A DNA stretch of 64,000 bases from Sarcomyxa edulis (taxonomy: Eukaryota; Basidiomycota; Agaricomycetes; Agaricales; Mycenaceae). A model generated the notes under the pieces. It was not told where the DNA came from. It saw only the letters and a program-made list of their open reading frames with translations, and did no database searches. Made by a program: the position numbers and the translations under genes. Positions within the stretch are counted from its first letter, which is position 1. Every line of letters starts with the position of its first letter. Of the stretch, positions 1 through 10,898 are shown in pieces. The stretch spans positions 3,968,001 through 4,032,000 of the forward strand of contig QUOL01000001.1 in NCBI GenBank assembly GCA_009761415.1, given 5' to 3'.

Positions 1-227
1 GGGCTTGCTAAATAATAACCAATTTTACCTGGTGCATGTAGAATTCTCCATTTCTCAAGGAATCCGACCAAAATGCTCGTCGACGTTGCGTTGAGACGAC
101 TTCAACTGCAGCTCTCAGCTTTACTGAGAGACAAGCATGCGCCGAATCACTGGCATTGAACTGTTGTAGAAGAACGTACAGTACACTACATAATACATAC
201 ACAACTTGAGGCGTTATTTCTATCCAT

Positions 228-1345
228 TTACGCGTCATTGGGCAAGTTGGGCAGGGGGAAGTCTCGCTCCATGTGCTCCGTCTTGAAGAAAACCTTCAGC
301 TGGACATCCAAGAGACCAAATAACAATGGCCACTCACATAATGCCTGAAATGTATCTTCTTCCCAGTGGTAGTGATTTCGTCGATCTCGCTTTGAGTCAA
401 GAGATCGGGAAGGTGCGAGATTGCAGCAAGTCCCTTGATACGCTCGGCGTTCCCGCTGGCAGTCACTGCTACAACGCCCTGTGCGCGTGTCCAGAGGAGA
501 AGGACAGTTGCGGTATCTACGTTCTTGCCGGACTCTGTGGTAATGCGTGCTGCGATGCGTTCAAGAATGGGTTTCAAGGGTCCGCCAGTGGGGTGGCGTA
601 GAATAGGGGTCAATGGACCATACGACTCTGTGACGATTCCATGCTTTGCGTGAATGGCAAGGACGGGGGCGAGATGTGCGAGCGTGTAAGGATGGTATTC
701 AACCTTGAAGGAGGAATTTGGGTGTGAATACAGATTCTATCGATAAAGTCCATGAAACAACTAACCTGGTTAACGACTGGCTTGAACTTCGCTCCTTCAA
801 GGATGAGTTCGAGATCCTGCGGGCGGAAGTTGCTAACGCCTATGCTCTTCAACTTTCCTTCACTCTTCAGATCCTCGAAGATGCCCCACATCGCCTTGAG
901 GTCGCTTGGAGAGGCAGCAACGAATGGGTTGTGGATCAAGAATAGATCAGGAATGAATCCTAGCTTCTTGATCGACTCGGCGATAGACGCGCGTACTTGA
1001 TCGATAGGTACAGGCTTGTCGTCATCTGTCTCTGATACTGTTGGCGAAGATTAGCGTTAGATTACAGTAACAAAAGCGTGCATGCTGAGGAAGTCACTTG
1101 CATTTGGTGGTGACATATATATCATCTCTGTTCAAAGCGCATTTGGCGACAATCTCTCCAGTTGAACCTTCGTTTTTATACCCTTGTGCGGTATCGATAT
1201 GTCGGATTCCGGCTGCAATAGCTTTGAGTCCAGAGTCCAACGCGGTAGTCCGCGCTGTTCCACTGCCATTTCCCCATGCGAGCCAAGGAATAGTTGTTCC
1301 ATCGAGGAGAGAGAAAGAGGCGATTTTGAGAGAATTCGCGGCCAT
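228..1345 (-). CDS. Aldo/keto reductase family protein
   Basis: Predicted NAD(P)H-dependent oxidoreductase of the aldo/keto reductase superfamily (TIM barrel, cytosolic); substrate unknown. Four exons (1102-1345, 766-1037, 338-703, 228-299) add to 954 nt, giving 317 aa, the usual AKR length. Visible signatures are DGTTIPWLAWG near the N-terminus, GIRHIDTAQGYKNE (catalytic Asp region and Tyr), DLFLIHNP, KSIGVSNFRPQDLE (the classic IGVSNF block) and NQVEYHPYT after the second splice. The start is the Met at 1345; an in-frame Met at 1372 is also possible. Intron 1 (1038-1101) only keeps frame if a GC donor (GCAAGT) is used. Intron 3 (300-337) is only 38 nt, but removing it gives a sensible charged C-terminus and a stop at 228. 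Family call is strong; substrate cannot be inferred. Confidence 0.9.
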
Positions 1346-1679
1346 GGATGCTATGTCGTGGTAAGTGTTCAAGAGGTGATTTTCCCAATCTTTCGGTTTT
1401 CAAAGCTCCAAACGCGGGGCCCGCGACGGCACGACCACGCGACCTCCATTATCTCGTCCGCTCCTCGAGTTCCATCACCAATCGTTGATCGATATGAATC
1501 ATCCACGCTGAAATTCGGAGAAGTGCATGTTTTCAGAACGGTACCATCGGAACGTGTAAATTGTAGATCCCATTAATTGCAGCAATCCCCTCGAAAAAAA
1601 ATACCAAAACAAAGAGCAACGTAGATAGCATGAACATTCGACAAAACAAAAGACAGCAAGGAAGACAACGCATAGAGCT

Positions 1680-2848
1680 TCATAGATCGCAATTCCCGTC
1701 TTCGTCCTCCAAAGCGAACCACTTGGGCAACATCGACCAAACCTCTTCCCGCGCCTTCGTCGCGGAAGCGGCAAAGTCCACCTTGCACGAATGACACAAC
1801 TTCAGTCCACACTGTTTCTGACCGTCCGAAAAATCCATCCGTGAAAGCATGTCCATCGCCTGGATCAGAGTGAACAGCGGGTCCCCATCGCGGCCACAAG
1901 CGATGCCACCGACGGAGCGTAAGATGTTGAGCATGATGAAATAGAACGATTCGTGGCAGGCTCTGCTGAGGTTGTCATCTTTGTTGGTGCACTTAGGGGA
2001 GGGGGCTCGTCCCTGGAGTTCTTTCTCGATGAAAGTGGCCATATAGCGTTGTGAGGATTCTCGGCCACGGAATGTCCGATAGAGGAAGTGTTGGGAGAGA
2101 TGTATCGACGTAGGCGAGAGGTTTTCTAGAGGAGAAGGGACCACAGATGACGATATAGGAAAGGGCTGAGATGGACAAAAGGTTCCAGCCAAGATTTTAC
2201 TAGGACCGTATCTTGAAAGGTCGTAGAAAGCGGCAGGCAGAAATGACGAAAGACCGAGACTGAGGGCTAGATCGATGACGAGGATGGGATGCGGACATAG
2301 ATCACGAGGAACATATCGACCGTGCTCATCAGTGGCTTCCAGTTCTCGACGATCCCAGCCTGCCAAGCTAGATGGCCAATCGTGATCCAAACGTTTCAGG
2401 CAACGTTGTCGAAGGTGCTCCACGAGATACTTTGTCGACAGACGGAGGACAGCAGAGATCGCAGGGAAGTCGTTGGCTTGATGATTTTCAAAGTATCTAT
2501 TATAGGTAAGGAATTAGTCAGACGCTCGGGGGAAAATACAGATGATTATACATACAGCCCATCGTACAATGCACTGAGAAATGATAGGACATCCGTGGGA
2601 CAGTCGTGCAATTCCACAAAAAGGCAGCCATCGAATAACTCCTGGTCATCCGGTTGTGGAATCGAGAAAAACCCATTGAAGATCTCGGAATGACGTTCAA
2701 GTTGACCACGGTGGACTTTGAAAGCAGCAGGACCCGCGATCAGGACAATGTTCCCGTCGACAAACCAGAAGTCAGACCGGACTATAGCTGCGAACCTGGA
2801 TCCTGAGATAGGCGGTTCCGGTATCAATGGGCAGGGGGATGGACCCAT
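1680..2848 (-). CDS. BTB/POZ domain protein
   Basis: Basidiomycete BTB/POZ protein, 369 aa from two exons (2556-2848 and 1680-2496; 1110 nt in phase) joined across a 59-nt GTATGT...TAG intron. The BTB fold lies in roughly residues 25-120: FWFVDGNIVLIAG, then AFKVHRGQLERHSEIF (the conserved VHR..L...S..F block), ELHDCPTDVLSFLSALYDGLYF, and the BACK-like start VLRLSTKYLVEHL. The C-terminal part carries CHSCKVDF and ends in an acidic tail. BTB proteins dimerise and commonly act as cullin-3 adaptors or transcription factors, but nothing here selects a role. Agaricomycetes carry many such genes. An additional intron in the middle of exon 2 (around 2100-2200) cannot be excluded because that stretch is compositionally odd. 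Confidence 0.82.
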
Positions 2849-3365
2849 AATGTAACAAAGAGAGCGGGGTCAAAGGAGCGTGAGCGAGGAGGGGACGGGC
2901 GGAAGAACACAGAAGGATCAAGGATGGAATGTGGGGATATTCCGAGTTTTTCCACCCTGGTCATATATACTCAATTTCGACCGGAGGCTGACGAGTACTG
3001 GAAACAAATCGACTCGGGCATGGGTCAGCCTAGGCGATTGGAGGACTCAATCTTGACTCAATCAAGATTCTGTATATCGATGATATGGAAGATCCATCGG
3101 ATGCCTAAGAGTTCGCGTACGAGTGAGGAGGGGGAGGGAGAGGGCAAGTATTAGGAGAGGGGCCGTCACGGTGAGTTCCTTGAGAGTTTCAGCCCAAGCC
3201 GGTGATGACCGCGTCCGACCAGCTTGAATAAACGTGACCGTGTGATACTGTCACACAACCATCCGATCCCATCTTGATTCTTCCCACTTGCTTTCAACCA
3301 TCTGTCAGACTTGCGTTCGACTGTGCTTACAAGAAACAGCAGTGTCCTGACTATCGTTTTGCGAA

Positions 3366-5076
3366 ATGGCTGCTCTCAGCAAAGTTATAGATACCAACAC
3401 GTTAGTTATTCAATACGTTGGTGCATCCGATCGCTCACTTATCTATCTAGGCCATCACGTCCGGTGGTTCGGTGCGCTACAGCCTTGAATGATATTTATC
3501 CAGTCCTATTGACTTACTCATAGGCTCGAGAACTTGAATGAAGACGTCTTACGCAACATACTGCAGGAGCTCATGGGATATCGCATCACTGTTTCCACTG
3601 TTTCCCGTCTTTTTCGAGGTCTATGCATGCCCTTCATCTTCAACCATGTCACTTTGGGCGTCCTCAGACATTCCCAAGAGACCCCTCCACTGAATATATG
3701 GTCTTACATTCAGTATGTTCTCCAACTTGGTCAGCTTTTATACGGCTGAAAAGGTCTTCTAGCCTCTTGACGATCTGGATTTCTTCGCAAAACTTGGATG
3801 ATTGTGTTCTTCTATTGTCGACTCAACTACCCAAAAGGCCTCAAATTCATCAGATACGTATACGTGGCCTTCGAGATGGAGTTCCTAATCGAGTTTTGCA
3901 GGCCATCTTCTCTGCCCCTGGGCTGAAAGACTTCTACATCACAAATTGTCCGTACATGACAGTTGAGCCGTATGACGCAGCGATCTCCCCAATAGTCGCC
4001 TCGTTACGCACACTCGTATATCGCACCTATCGAGTTACCCGTAGAAATGTCTCACACGGTCTATTGAAGCGGGATTCGGAAGAACAAACAGGTCTACAAC
4101 TCGAAGCAATTTCTTTGTGGGGCATGCTCACTCAGATAAACTTGACAATCGAGTCCCTGTTCATACCCGGGGAGACGGCCCAATTCGATCTGATGGCGGA
4201 GCTCTCGTGGCCGTGTCTACGAGAGCTAACACTGTATGGGCTTCCTCCAGTAACCGACACCCCTCTATCGCTTGCGCTCTCTCGCATGCCTTCGCTACGT
4301 GTATTGCATATTGAATTTGCGCAGCTACGCAGCAATTCGCTCTTTGTCGTGTGCCCTCCGGGATCAATCTACGGTGTACTGCCTAATTTGACGTCGCTCA
4401 CGTTATCTTGGCCAAGTCCCGACGATCTGATATTCTCTATACTCCCTTCTACTCTGCGACATTTAGCTATCCAAGACAGTCCACGGACTCGTATGATCTA
4501 TGTAGATTCTGAAGGGTCTACAGGTAACTGGCTGCCGATCCCAGCGACTCACGACTTGCTACGAATCCTTCAGGCCTCCGACATTAGCGGGCTGGAGAGC
4601 TTGGAAGTTGTGTACTATGCTGACTCTGGAGAAGCAGACCTCTTGAACTTCATTAGTACTTCTTTCCCGTCTCTCTATCGACTCGAGATACATCGTCTTC
4701 GCCCAAATAGATGGATTCACCGCGACGATGACGTCTCGATCGTGCGTAGCTTTCTGTGAAATCCCCCTCGAATACCTAATCGAGTACCTTCCAGGATATA
4801 ATCGGTACCACGTTCTCGGCGAGCAAATCACTGCGTATTCTCTATGTCAATCCAGACTTCTACGAAAGCTGGTTACATACCCCATATAGGGAGCAAAACT
4901 ATCCTTTCGACAAAACTGCGAGAATGCTATTAGAAAGCATCACAACGCTGGAAGAAGTTGCCTTGTTATACACGCGTTATATTGACGATTACGAGCTGTG
5001 TTGCGCGTGGTCCAGGTACATCGTCAATCGAACCAATCCCGAGGGAATTACTTTCTCTCAAGATCACCAATTGTGA
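3366..5076 (+). CDS. F-box protein with LRR-like C-terminal region
   Basis: Four exons (3366-3400, 3524-3712, 3754-4741, 4795-5076) total 1494 nt, giving 497 aa without a break. The N-terminus holds an F-box-like segment: ENLNEDVLRNILQEL, then TVSRLFRGLCMPFIF, a spacing typical of Agaricomycete F-box proteins. The rest shows irregular leucine-rich pieces such as CLRELTLYGLP, SLRVLHIEFAQL, NLTSLTLSWPSPDD and SLYRLEIHRLRP. Such proteins serve as substrate receptors of SCF ubiquitin ligases, the F-box binding Skp1; the target here is unknown. The start is the Met at 3366, followed by a 123-nt intron whose removal joins the open frames. Two decayed paralogues lie in the window, at 5340-5900 and 39430-40615, so this is the only intact member seen. 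Confidence 0.78.
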
Positions 5077-5339
5077 GTCTCCAAACGTCTACCACACATC
5101 ATTGCGCTCACCTCTACATGTAGCGATGCTCTTTTCAACAATCCCCTGATCTTTTGACCTCTTGCTCATTACCAGCACGTTTGTGAAATTTAGGTCCGGC
5201 AAGCTGAGGGCGTTGACAGGCTCGAAAAAACGTGACCGGTGACTGACGCCGCTATTTATGTGAATCCTACAGTGATTCTCGAGTCCATGTTTCTCCATTT
5301 TGACCTCTATTTTGTTCCGACTGAGTCACCGGGAGGATC

Positions 5340-5900
5340 GAAGTCAATCAGTCCGAACTGTTCCAAATTTCGGACAGCTCGGACATGAGTTCCACCTTAG
5401 AGTCTTCCTATGCTTGTCCTATACTTTTCTTGGCTTCACCGCTCTTCGCCCTTGAACTGGCGACGCACAATATAATGAGTCATATCAAGAGCCCTCAAGC
5501 TTGGAGATTGCGTGGATTTTCTACTTGATCTAACATCGCTCACGCTATCTTGGCCAAACCCTGGGGATGCCTATTCTTCCAGCTCTCGACTACTTTGCGT
5601 CACTTGGCAATCTGGGATAGTCTCGGGATGCGTACCCTCTACGTGTTTTCCGCCATGTTGCTATGTTTTAGTCACTGTTGACGATCTCGGAGGCGAGTGG
5701 CTTCTTATCGTAACAGCTCATGGCATGCTGCGAATCAATCAAGCTTCCAATATCGGCGGGCTGGAGAGCTTGGGGGTGGTGTATCATGCCCACTCCAGGG
5801 AAGACCTTTTCGAACTACATCAGCATATCTATCCCATCTCGAGATAACGCCTGACGCAATTGCCTTGATGTACAATCGCTTGCGAATGGAGAGTGTGGCT
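5340..5900 (+). pseudogene. Decayed 3' copy of the F-box/LRR-like gene
   Basis: Downstream of the intact F-box gene lies a broken relative. Recognisable blocks are LTSLTLSWPNPGD (intact gene LTSLTLSWPSPDD), EWLLIVTAHGMLRI (intact NWLPIPATHDLLRI) and GGLESLGVVYHAHS (intact SGLESLEVVYYADS). They occur in shifting frames with stops between, and no F-box is left. The upstream part (5360-5500) also matches the second decayed copy at 40310-40450. A direct tandem duplication followed by decay explains this. No function is expected. Confidence 0.75.
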
Positions 5901-5980
5901 CAATATGCCGTATAGCTCCTTGGATTTGACTTTAGACTTGAATTCAATCGGTGTTCATACAGTCAAAAAAAAAGGAATCA

Positions 5981-6620
5981 TTACAGCATAACTACCTTTC
6001 CGGGGTCATAATTCTCACTTCCCTGGCCGTACCCCCTTTGATTACTATAAATCCTGATGCCCTCCCGCTCGAAATCGCAAGACCAGTGTGTATGTCCAAA
6101 CATCCACATTTTTACGTGTCCCGGCATCCAACAATCCTCCCGCGTCAATTCTGTTGCAAACGCGGAATTAGTAGGTTGGTCGTCGTATTTAGGATCTCCA
6201 GTCCCTGCCTTTGTCAGAGCATGATGATTAAGCACAACAAGATCCCTGTGTGGCTCTTGTTTGACAATAGAAGTGACCGTGGCGTTGAGCCAAGCAAGGT
6301 CGGAGGAGTGGACTTTGTAGGAAAGCAGTTATCCGACGGAAGTCAGTAAGAGAGAATGTATCAACACAACAACTTTACTGAAGAGGAAAGGAGTTACGAC
6401 AAATATCTTGAACCAAAGGTAGTCTCGTACCGTGAATCCCAGAAACAAAGAAGTTAGTCTTGAATAGTTTCAGCAAATGAAGAGTCGAGGCTCAACTGTC
6501 CAGCCTACTTATATCACCCAACAGTGCAAGTTGATCCGCACGAACAGGGATATACTTGACCAAGGGGCACTTCCTGGTCTCTCAATCTCAAGATGCAGGT
6601 CGCTGAGGATTTTGTCAGAA
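5981..6620 (-). pseudogene. Decayed calcineurin-like metallophosphoesterase
   Basis: Pieces of a metallophosphoesterase are readable on the minus strand in the right order but not in one frame. They are KILSDLHLEIERPG (DxH metal motif, about 6600), ADQLALLGDIS (GD motif), FFVSGIHG where the family has GNH[ED], SDLAWLNATV, VVLNHHALT, and KMWMFGHTHWSCDF (GHTH motif) near the 3' end. A frameshift separates the DLHLE and LALLGDI blocks, with no room for a plausible intron, and the Asn of the GNHE motif is replaced by Ile. The 3' exon (5981 to about 6320) is still open. An unusual splice form cannot be ruled out, but the lost metal-site residue argues for a pseudogene. Confidence 0.7.
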
Positions 6621-6654
6621 GGCAATACTTCAGAAGAGTATCACCTTACTTGCT

Positions 6655-7584
6655 TCAGATGCTACTTATGGTAAGAAGGCGGCCTGTCCACTCTTTGATC
6701 ACCTGCTCTCTCATAGCCCTCCATGTTTCGATGCTCAGATCACCGCGAATGTACCTCTTGTCCCAGAATTGCTGCAGAGAAGAAAATTCAAAATCGTAGG
6801 GGCCTGGGGGAACACCGTAGGCAACCATCGTATGCAGCACGAAGGTATACATGTATCCGACTCCCATGCGGTCGGGCGGGGAGAGAACGTCTAAGAGAAG
6901 CAAAACCTTGACGAGGCTTTCAGTGGTGAGGACATTGAGAACATGGCTGTAATTGCTGCCGCCGTCCACCAATGGGGACGTGGCTTCGTCGGCGACGAAA
7001 GGATGAAAGCGATCGTGTAGAGATACATTTAGCCGTTCGTATGTTAGAGAGGCTGGATTAACGTGATCAGGCGTCAAAGGAATGAGATCGAGTAGAATGT
7101 CGCTTGGACAAAGGAAAAGGATGACACTGCCATATGGCTGAGGGACGGGGAAGTGAACTGGGATGGATATAGCAGAGTCCGAATCGGCTCTGTGCACGTG
7201 AGAATGGCAGGAGCACACTGGGAGACCAGCTGCACCAATGACAGCCGTGGCCTTAATAAGGAGCTCCTTAGGTACGACAAATCCACACGTCTAAAGCGTG
7301 AACAACGAGGTCAGATATGGCAAATTAGGGTAGATTGATGAACTGAGACATGCATTGGAAACAAGGGGATTGCCACGCCATTCGTTTAAAAGATCCCCCC
7401 AGAGAAAGTTGGATATTCCGGCTTCATCGAGCACTTTCGACACAGCGGCTGAGAAGCAAGCTGGCCAGGGATGTGCCTCTTCCGAAAGGATAATCGATTT
7501 CTTCTCAGAGAAAGCCCTGGTGGCCTCAAGCTGAGATTCGGAGACAGCTGGAGCGAGAGAACAAGAATCGACGATGAGAGTCAT
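6655..7584 (-). CDS. Hypothetical protein, two exons
   Basis: Two open exons, 7363-7584 and 6655-7290, join in phase across a 72-nt intron (donor GTTTCC, weak; acceptor TTTAG) to give 285 aa. I do not recognise the family. The N-terminus begins MTLIVDSCSLAPAV and the middle carries LWGDLLNEWRGNPL, GFVVPKELLIKATAVIG, VHFPVPQPYGSVILFL and LVKVLLLLDVLSPPDR. No signal peptide or obvious membrane segment is seen; composition is ordinary coding-like. The next gene on the same strand is the decayed phosphoesterase. It may be a lineage-specific gene. Confidence 0.55.
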
Positions 7585-7599
7585 TGATGAGATAGATGA

Positions 7600-8668
7600 G
7601 AGTGACTTTGGGCCGCTGACTCCCGGATCAGCAAAAGTGCGGAATCGTCGTGACGATTTGTGACCGTCACGAATGGCGACCAGAGTATCGGGCCGTCCCG
7701 AGATCTGACTTTTGTTTTCGAGCTATGACGAGGTCACCATAAGCTCAGCGAGCGCTCACGATCCTCCATCGCGCTGTCCCACCTTCGCGAGGGTTCGTGA
7801 GTGCTCACGAGGACTCACCCCAGGCTCAAGAGAAATCGTGGTTGGCGCACTCCAGGGACACTTTTCGGTGCTTTCGAAACGGTAAAGTAGTCCTATAAAT
7901 TTGCTATATACTTGGTACAGCTCGTCTGACGTGGCCTGACCAATGCCCGACGTCTCTAATTACAGACGCACCTTTGGCAGATGAAATCCACTGGTACTCG
8001 GGAGTTAAACCATCTGACCATCTGATCTCGAATTGTTCCTCGGATTGAGTCGGCCCTCAGGCTTGATGCTATCTTTTGTATCTTCTATCCCGGTAGCACA
8101 ACTATCTCGACCGACTTGCCATTCCTCAATGACGTGCTTCTAGAATCTAGCTGGAGAGGATCCCGGGTTTTGCGCCGGTCAATGTCCAGTCTCGTTGATT
8201 CAGTCTTAGTCCCTTTGATCCTCTGTAGGAGACTATTTACTGGCTTATGTTGATTTATACTCCGGAATTCATATGCCTCTATCTTGTCCATCTTCCGGTG
8301 GATTGACACCGCAGAATAATCAATGTTCTGGCTTCGCGCTACTCGGAAAATTATAGAACAAGGACCTTCGTCTCACATCCATTGTGGTCTAGAGTATAGC
8401 AGCCAGTATTCGACTATCTGGGCACCTTGAGCCTGAGGAGGGACTCAGACAAGTCAAGGTCGACGGTGACGCGACTTCGACGCGACGCGTCTAACTCTAA
8501 AATGCAGATCGGGCGGAGTTTGAAATGTCTTTACCTCCAGGACCACGATGTGCTTGAGGTGTCGTCAATTCTCCTCCTCCGGCCTCTCATCTACTCGCTT
8601 TCGCTTGAGGTATGCCATCTTGGACAGGTCTGGCTGACACCCTTCACAGAAATTTTGAGCTGTAGTCC
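7600..8668. other. Gene-free flank up to the transposon insertion point
   Basis: No convincing coding region. The stretch has scrambled short repeats: GTGACCGTCACGAATGG-like dyads near 7650, and CTCACGA/CGAGG words at 7740-7830. The word GGGCCGCTGACTCCCGGATCAGC at about 7610 resembles, in inverted orientation, sequence near 39065-39092 on the other side of the transposon. The last bases before the element are TCC. Confidence 0.4.
8666..8668. repeat. Left copy of 3-bp target-site duplication
   Basis: TCC immediately precedes the CACTA terminus; the same TCC follows the right terminus. Three base pairs is the duplication size known for CACTA transposition. A 3-bp match alone could arise by chance (1 in 64), but it sits exactly at both repeat boundaries. 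Confidence 0.75.
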
Positions 8669-9414
8669 CACTACGGGCATTGGCTTATATAAGTCCCGGG
8701 TAAAGTTGGAATAAATTTGAGCGAGATTGAAGAAAAATACAAGCCTACAACGAAAGGGAAAGAGTGAATAAAATAACATTTTATGATACGTTCGTCACTC
8801 CGCTCAATTCCTTGCATGCATGGTGATCAGAGTGAAAAAACCCGCTGGATATCTGCGCGGCTGAAAGAAGGAAGAAGATCGAATTCGAGGCAAGGAGAAA
8901 AAGCAGGATATAGTTGAGAGGATATCTAGACTCAACCTACCAGATACGACGTGGAACCCTCCCAACTTTGATCAAGGGATAGGATGAGAAGTAATTTTTA
9001 TTATTGTGGCGAGCCTGTAGTTGAATTCAAAGAGGACATATCTATATCAAGCGCCGTGCGTGAAGCCCGAATACACCGAGAAGATGATGTCGAAGTGAGC
9101 ATCATCAATCTGTCGAATATATCTCAAAGTAAAGGCAGGTCGGTTTGCCGTGCACGTGCCGAGCTGGTGTGATCGAACGATCCTAATTGGGATGCATGCA
9201 CATTTTGAATTGTTGGACAATTTTGAGAGAGAAACTGAAGAGACAGACTTGTTGAGATTGACCTATAGACCCATATTCCAGGTTCAAAACTCCCGGAATA
9301 TGTATATCAATACCCACACCGTTTGGAGGGAGCGCGGTGTGACGATCGACCTGTGACGTCACACTTCGAACCGGTCCCGCGGCAATGACCGTGACCGAGA
9401 TCACTTTGATCACT
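8669..9414 (+). repeat. Left terminal inverted repeat (746 bp) of the CACTA element
   Basis: Begins CACTACGGG and includes TTATATAAGTCCCGGG close to the end. It ends at GATCACTTTGATCACT. It is the reverse complement of 37114-37859 with only two mismatches found and no net indel. It includes a module around 9165-9400, with the words CCTAATTGGGAT and AACTGAAGAGACAGAC, that recurs in degenerate form inside the element. Short open frames in it are mirrored in the other repeat and are not genes. In CACTA elements such regions hold transposase-binding motifs; which bases are bound is unknown here. Confidence 0.93.
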
Positions 9415-10898
9415 CTGAAAGGAGCCCTATCGCACTGACATCAGAACAGCCGCATATGCCCTTGCTGGTAAGAGTTGCTCCGGTGTAAGGGTCCTTCTGG
9501 CTAACAAATGCATAGATCAAGGCTTTCATGGCCGATACCTCCTGTCTTTGCTCAATTCTCAACAGGAGGAGAAGGTGAGCGACCATAAAACTACTCACAT
9601 CCTGATATTCCATTAATGACGCCATGTAGCCGTCCATACAAAAACTCGTCAACAATCTTGCGCAAGACTGTTCATCTAAACGAGGAAGCGGTACACGCTG
9701 ACGCTTATGCCCTCAATACCCCCCCCCAGTAAACAAGGCTATCGCGGAATCAGAACTCGAGTTCTCTCCGTCATTCATCAATAAGGGGATTTTCTTGCCG
9801 AGGCGATGCCTAAGATGCCTGTGCGTGTGGCGAAAAGGAGCGTGATATACGACCAGACGGTGCGGATAGACCTCATGACGACCTGCTTCCATGACTCAAA
9901 ACCTTCACAGGTCACATCAATCCTCGAAGTTGCATTGAGCCCAGATACACATGCGAGTATCATCACTGTCAGTGTCACCGCTCGACGCTGACTCGGAGTG
10001 CTCTCGATACCTCGAGCCTATGTGCATTTTGCAAGACCGTCGTCAAAATACCTCGACCTCATTTGCACTTCACAAACTTAAGACCGTTGTCGAACTAAAA
10101 GCTCGTGAGTCATGAACGTTTGAACTCGCCCGCTCTCATTCCTCTATCGTCAACGACGCATTGCGTCTGTCTCACCTCCACCTTCCGCGAGGAAAACGAC
10201 GTCAGTTGAAGTTGTGCCCACCCGTCGAAAACGAAAGTTCAATCGTCACTTCACCACGCGAGCTGTTGCCTCCATTAACGCCAAAACCATCCACCTCGTG
10301 CGTAAAAGCGAAAGCGAATCCCGCTCCACTGCTTTGCGATTTGCCCAATAATCTGTTCCTTGACAGGCCAGTCAAGGTGTTGGCAACAATACCAATAACT
10401 ACGATGTTCTGAGCGCGCGAATGGTAGTACGAGCGTTCACGTACACACTCGTTAGCTCTTCACTCTCAATACCTTTGACCCATCTGCGCTTCACAAGACG
10501 TCGTCGGTCGTCGAAAGACCAACGGATATCTGGGACGATGTCGGTGGATCTGAAACATTCAATAGAGGTACGTCTCCAACATCCTGTGGATATTATGGTG
10601 TCCATGTAAAAGGACGACGTAGCAGTGTTTCAGCATGGACTTTACTGATGATCAGTGCTCTGGGATAGAGCAGTTTACAAGAGGCACTGGGGCTGTTGTA
10701 TAGACTTTTTTTTGACATAAATGCACCCTGATGGATACCTATCAAGATGATGAATATAATTGATTTTACAGATAAGGCTTGACGCGCGACGCGACTCGCG
10801 TCTGTCACACTTAAGTCACACCGGGATTTCTTTGCCAGCACAGCACACCCGCACGTCCTCTCATAACACTGACAACAAGCACACCTTACTCGCACCTC
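9415..10898. other. Non-coding cargo spacer next to the left repeat
   Basis: No convincing exon on either strand. Near 10010-10110 and 10480-10520 the words TGCATTTTGCAAGACCGTCGTC, TTGCACTTCACAAACTTAAGACC and TGCGCTTCACAAGACGTCGTC recur, suggesting a degenerate tandem repeat. A run of ten C occurs near 9720. GACGCGCGACGCGACTCGCG near 10780 is palindrome-like. The 5' region of gene A lies at the right edge. Confidence 0.4.

Noticed and set aside
8984..9413. Open frames inside the left terminal repeat, mirrored at 37115-37544
   Set aside because: They are identical because the DNA is an inverted repeat; there are no coding motifs and no splice context.
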